Origin: an uncultured Pseudomonadota bacterium
GTDB lineage: Bacteria; SAR324; NAC60-12
Reading direction: 5' to 3'
NCBI GenBank assembly: GCA_913056375.1
Contig: CAJXNF010000220.1
Coordinates: 1 to 5,489, forward strand
Length of the DNA: 5,489 nt
Shown here: in pieces, positions 4,798-5,489 of the stretch
Layout: each line of letters opens with the position of its first letter
Numbering within the stretch: position 1 is the stretch's first letter
Notes under the pieces: model-generated
What the model was told of the DNA's origin: nothing
Seen by the model: the letters and a program-made list of their open reading frames with translations, nothing else
Database searches by the model: none
Position numbers and translations under genes: made by a program

Positions 4798-4810
4798 TAG
4801 CCAAACTTGC

Positions 4811-5489
4811 TTACTGACTGGCTAGCAGAGCCATCACATTTTTGGGCATTGCATTCGCCTGAGCCAACTGAGCGGTCGCCGACTGTGTCATGATCTGGTT
4901 GCGTGTGAACGCTGCCAACTCCACAGCCATATCGGCATCCCGAATGCTAGACTCTGCAGCTGTCATGTTCTCCGAGGCAATTCTTAAACTGGTCAGATTA
5001 GACTCAAGGGTGTTCTTCTGGAACGCTCCTAAGTCACCTCGAGCGACCGCAATCTCTTCAATCGCCTTGTCAATCACTCCCATCGCATCCTCGGCACCCT
5101 GGCCAGTCGTTACATCCAGATCGGCCAAACTCGCAAAGCCACTGTCATTGGAAACTCCTACCGCCAACTGATTCGTCGAAACATTCGGCAAACTCACGCT
5201 GGCAATCTGACCCTGGTTCGCTCCAATCTGGAATGATACCAATGGATTGCCCTGCGCATCCAGATTACTCCCGTCTAGCAAGTTCTTGCTGCCAAACTGA
5301 GTGTTCTGGGAAATCCGGTCGATCGCCTCCAGGGCATTCTCGATCTCTTTCTGAGAAGCGTTGACCGAGTTCTGATCATTGATCCCAAGGTTGGCTGCAG
5401 ACACTGCCCGTTGGCGCATGTCCACCAACAGCTTCGACACCTCGTTGAGTGCTCCCTCTGCGGTCTGTACCAAAGAGATCGCTGCCTCA
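4811..5489 (-). CDS. Flagellin 1, 5' end beyond the window
   Basis: The frame is open to the right edge, with EAAISLVQTAEGALNEVSKL as the first visible residues. By alignment with flagellin 2 the first visible residue corresponds to Glu69, so about 68 N-terminal residues are missing; the TTG at 5473 is an internal Leu codon (Ile or Val in the paralogues), not a start. Visible parts are the end of the N-terminal core (LLVDMRQRAVSAANLGINDQ), a short middle region, and a complete C-terminal core (SNLTSLRIASENMTAAESSI, RDADMAVELAAFTRNQIMTQ, ending MALLASQ). It is closely similar to flagellin 2, with long identical runs near the C-terminus, so the two are products of a tandem duplication. Its base composition is higher in GC than that of its paralogues (two hand-counted lines give 53-57%, against 45-47% in flagellins 2 and 3). 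A bulged stem-loop follows the stop. Confidence 0.95.
   Translation of the reverse strand, partial: EAAISLVQTAEGALNEVSKLLVDMRQRAVSAANLGINDQNSVNASQKEIENALEAIDRISQNTQFGSKNLLDGSNLDAQGNPLVSFQIGANQGQIASVSLPNVSTNQLAVGVSNDSGFASLADLDVTTGQGAEDAMGVIDKAIEEIAVARGDLGAFQKNTLESNLTSLRIASENMTAAESSIRDADMAVELAAFTRNQIMTQSATAQLAQANAMPKNVMALLASQ

Larger units (their letters stand above)
3859..4810. other. 952-base non-coding, hairpin-rich region between flagellins 1 and 2
   Basis: No convincing protein gene lies here on either strand. Most of it (about 4030-4740) is AT-rich: two 60-base lines counted by hand (4201-4260 and 4321-4380) are 28% and 25% GC, against 57% for a line in flagellin 1. It holds at least nine inverted repeats, listed separately where strong, plus a 10-base direct repeat AAATAGCAGT at 4218-4227 and 4291-4300 and a TAGCA/TGCTA hairpin at 4221-4236. 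The part next to flagellin 2 (3859-4025) is less AT-rich and is probably its promoter and leader. I see no resemblance to a decayed flagellin. One 40-codon minus-strand ORF (4005-3883) exists but lacks a ribosome site. Confidence 0.7.

Noticed and set aside
3859..4810. A decayed flagellin copy or CRISPR array in the long spacer
   Set aside because: No flagellin-like block was seen in any frame, and the repeats are unrelated inverted repeats, not regularly spaced direct repeats.
5471..5473. TTG as the start of flagellin 1
   Set aside because: Alignable flagellin sequence continues upstream of it to the window edge, and the paralogues have Ile or Val at this position in mid-helix.

Overview
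The window reads as a motility region from a flagellated bacterium of moderate GC content, with every recognisable gene on the minus strand. In transcription order (right to left) it holds: a flagellin open at the window edge (4811-5489), a 952-base non-coding stretch, a second flagellin (2980-3858), a third flagellin (1973-2836), the tRNA-modification GTPase gene mnmE (579-1949), a FlgN-like flagellar chaperone candidate (176-589), and the 5' end of a small gene that may be an FlgM-like anti-sigma factor (1-165). The flagellin end motifs and a complete bacterial MnmE make it bacterial. The lineage cannot be fixed from sequence alone; a Gram-negative flagellate is my best guess.

The three flagellins are short (287 and 292 aa for the two complete ones). 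They have the conserved N- and C-terminal core domains and almost no central variable domain. Flagellins 1 and 2 are close paralogues; flagellin 3 is more diverged. All visible flagellin N-termini carry a DGPASLVISE variant where many flagellins have a DDAAGLAIS-type sequence. From flagellin 3 onward the genes are tightly packed: 23 bases to mnmE, an 11-base overlap between mnmE and the FlgN-like gene, and 10 bases to the next gene. This suggests one transcript joining filament subunit, tRNA modification enzyme and flagellar export/regulatory proteins.

The most unusual part is the non-coding DNA. The 952 bases between flagellins 1 and 2 are AT-rich over most of their length and unusually dense in inverted repeats (at least nine clear ones). 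Flagellins 1 and 2 are each followed, just after the stop codon, by a stem-loop of the same design: 13 ungapped bases on the far arm pair with two blocks on the stop-proximal arm separated by a bulge. The flagellin 2 leader has a strong Shine-Dalgarno inside a CsrA-like sequence, a small hairpin, a larger inverted repeat and a possible 40-codon leader ORF. Post-transcriptional control of flagellin mRNA is a reasonable inference. Nothing else seen here points to a new protein system.
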